A stretch of DNA of 64,000 bases. Origin: Pseudomonas inefficax. Lineage in GTDB: Bacteria; Pseudomonadota; Gammaproteobacteria; Pseudomonadales; Pseudomonadaceae. The notes beneath the pieces were generated by a model that did not search any database, was not told the DNA's origin, and was given only the letters and a program-made list of their open reading frames with translations. This document shows, piece by piece, positions 63,160 through 64,000 of the stretch. The position numbers and the translations under genes were made by a program. Every line of letters begins with the position of its first letter. The stretch's first letter is position 1. Where the stretch lies: contig NZ_OPYN01000103.1 in assembly GCF_900277125.1 (NCBI RefSeq), forward strand, positions 34,826 to 98,825, given 5' to 3'.

Positions 63160-64000
63160 GTGAACCCCGAATCCATGCTGGCGGCATTGCCAGGCTACGC
63201 CATGTCGGCCGAGTCGATCCAGGTGCTGCCCGGTGCCAAGGCCTACCGCGCCTGCCTGCTCGAGCGCATCCGCGCCGCAACCCGGCGTATCGTCATCGTT
63301 GCGCTGTACCTGCAGGAAGACGAGGCCGGCCAGGAAGTGCTGGATGCCTTGTACCAGGCCAAGGCCGCGCGGCCGGGGCTTGAAATCACCATCGTGGTCG
63401 ACTGGTTCCGTGCCCGCCGCGGCCTGCTGGGCGCCGGGCGCCAGCCGGGTAATGCCGCCTGGTACCAAGCCCAGCGCCAGCACCATGGGCTGGACATCGT
63501 CATCCATGGCGTACCGGTGCAGACCCGTGAGCTGTTCGGCGTGTTGCACCTGAAGGGCAGTATCATCGACGACTGTGTAATCTACACCGGCGCGAGCCTG
63601 AACAATGTGTACCTGCACCGTTTCGACCGTTACCGCCTGGACCGCTACCACCTGTTCCAGTCACCAGAACTGGCCGACGCGATGGTCGGTCTGGTACGGC
63701 GTCTGTTGCACCACACCGCCACTCCGCGCCTCGATCTGCCGGCGCCACCCTCCACCCGCAGCCTGCGCGGCGACATCCGACGTTTGCGCGCGCGGCTGCG
63801 GCGCATGGCCTATGAGGCACCGACCAGCGGGGCGGGGCAGGGCCTGCGGGTTGTACCGCTATTGGGTGTGGGGCGTGGCAACCCGCTGAACAGGGCACTG
63901 TGCGCCTTGTTGGCGGCGGCGCGTACGCAGATCATCATCAGCACGCCGTATTTCAACCCGCCCCGGGTGCTGATGCGCGAGCTCGACCATGCCCTGGCGC
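63160..64000 (+). CDS. pssA: CDP-diacylglycerol--serine O-phosphatidyltransferase (PssA, PLD type), 5' part
   Basis: The gene runs off the window; 280 codons are visible. GTG start at 63160, 9 bases after AAGG; an ATG at 63175 is an alternative. PLD-superfamily HKD motif H-x-K-x4-D in VLHLKGSIIDD, and downstream IYTGASLNNVYLHRFDRYRLDRYHLF, closely like E. coli PssA. It makes phosphatidylserine from CDP-diacylglycerol and serine at the membrane. The second HKD motif lies beyond the edge. Confidence 0.9.
   Translation, partial: MNPESMLAALPGYAMSAESIQVLPGAKAYRACLLERIRAATRRIVIVALYLQEDEAGQEVLDALYQAKAARPGLEITIVVDWFRARRGLLGAGRQPGNAAWYQAQRQHHGLDIVIHGVPVQTRELFGVLHLKGSIIDDCVIYTGASLNNVYLHRFDRYRLDRYHLFQSPELADAMVGLVRRLLHHTATPRLDLPAPPSTRSLRGDIRRLRARLRRMAYEAPTSGAGQGLRVVPLLGVGRGNPLNRALCALLAAARTQIIISTPYFNPPRVLMRELDHALA

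Overview
The window is one stretch of chromosome from a Pseudomonas putida-group bacterium. The evidence is high-GC coding sequence throughout, a CatB that keeps the classical P. putida active-site numbering, P. putida-type gene clusters (glcDEFG/glcB, sfnECR, aruRS/aruI/aruH, catR-catBC, katG), and about 20 copies of the P. putida REP hairpin in the intergenic spaces. No phage, insertion sequence, integron, CRISPR array or tRNA was recognised. This is species-typical metabolic chromosome with REP-rich joints rather than an island.

Layout. 1-3.3 kb: a thiolase and 3-hydroxyacyl-CoA dehydrogenase pair (the latter cut by the window edge), a divergent AraC regulator and an AhpD-like protein. 3.4-8 kb: a nucleoside-deaminase/CynX-type transporter operon converging on a MocR regulator, an unknown 112-aa protein and a flavin-reductase-fold protein. 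8-15.6 kb: glycolate use, with malate synthase G, glcG, glcF, glcE, glcD and divergent glcC behind two identical operator palindromes. 15.6-23 kb: a DUF2388 protein, a GST, a Gly/His-rich secreted protein, sfnECR for sulfone sulfur, and a second PBP2. 23.3-27.5 kb: a three-gene ABC/CrtC-AttH-like operon.

27.8-45.5 kb is the most interesting part: an extended arginine transaminase (ATA) locus. It holds an enoyl-CoA hydratase/TetR pair, then a response regulator, a periplasmic binding protein and a hybrid histidine kinase joined by 4-bp overlaps, then an amino-acid permease. An eight-gene run follows: enoyl-CoA hydratase, acyl-CoA dehydrogenase, NDP-forming acyl-CoA synthetase, AruI-type 2-oxoacid decarboxylase, periplasmic broad-specificity racemase, AruH-type aminotransferase, aldehyde dehydrogenase and quinone-reductase-like protein. 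Transaminase, decarboxylase and aldehyde dehydrogenase give arginine -> 2-ketoarginine -> 4-guanidinobutyraldehyde -> 4-guanidinobutyrate. The racemase would feed D-amino acids in. The acyl-CoA module has no assigned step and may be an undescribed CoA-dependent branch.

45.7-50.7 kb: an orphan polyamine-binding protein, an omega-aminotransferase and a LuxR regulator, then D-serine dehydratase. 50.9-53.7 kb: catR and catBC, without catA in its usual place downstream. A compound REP element sits between catB and catC, another follows catC, and a third lies near 49.2 kb. The three share a nested hairpin with compensatory base changes. 53.7-64 kb: an acetyltransferase, a PAS-GGDEF-EAL protein, an aldo/keto reductase, an EamA transporter, a lipoprotein, a LysR regulator divergent from katG, and the 5' part of pssA.

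Functions are inferred from sequence motifs, lengths and gene order recalled from known pseudomonads. No database search was run.
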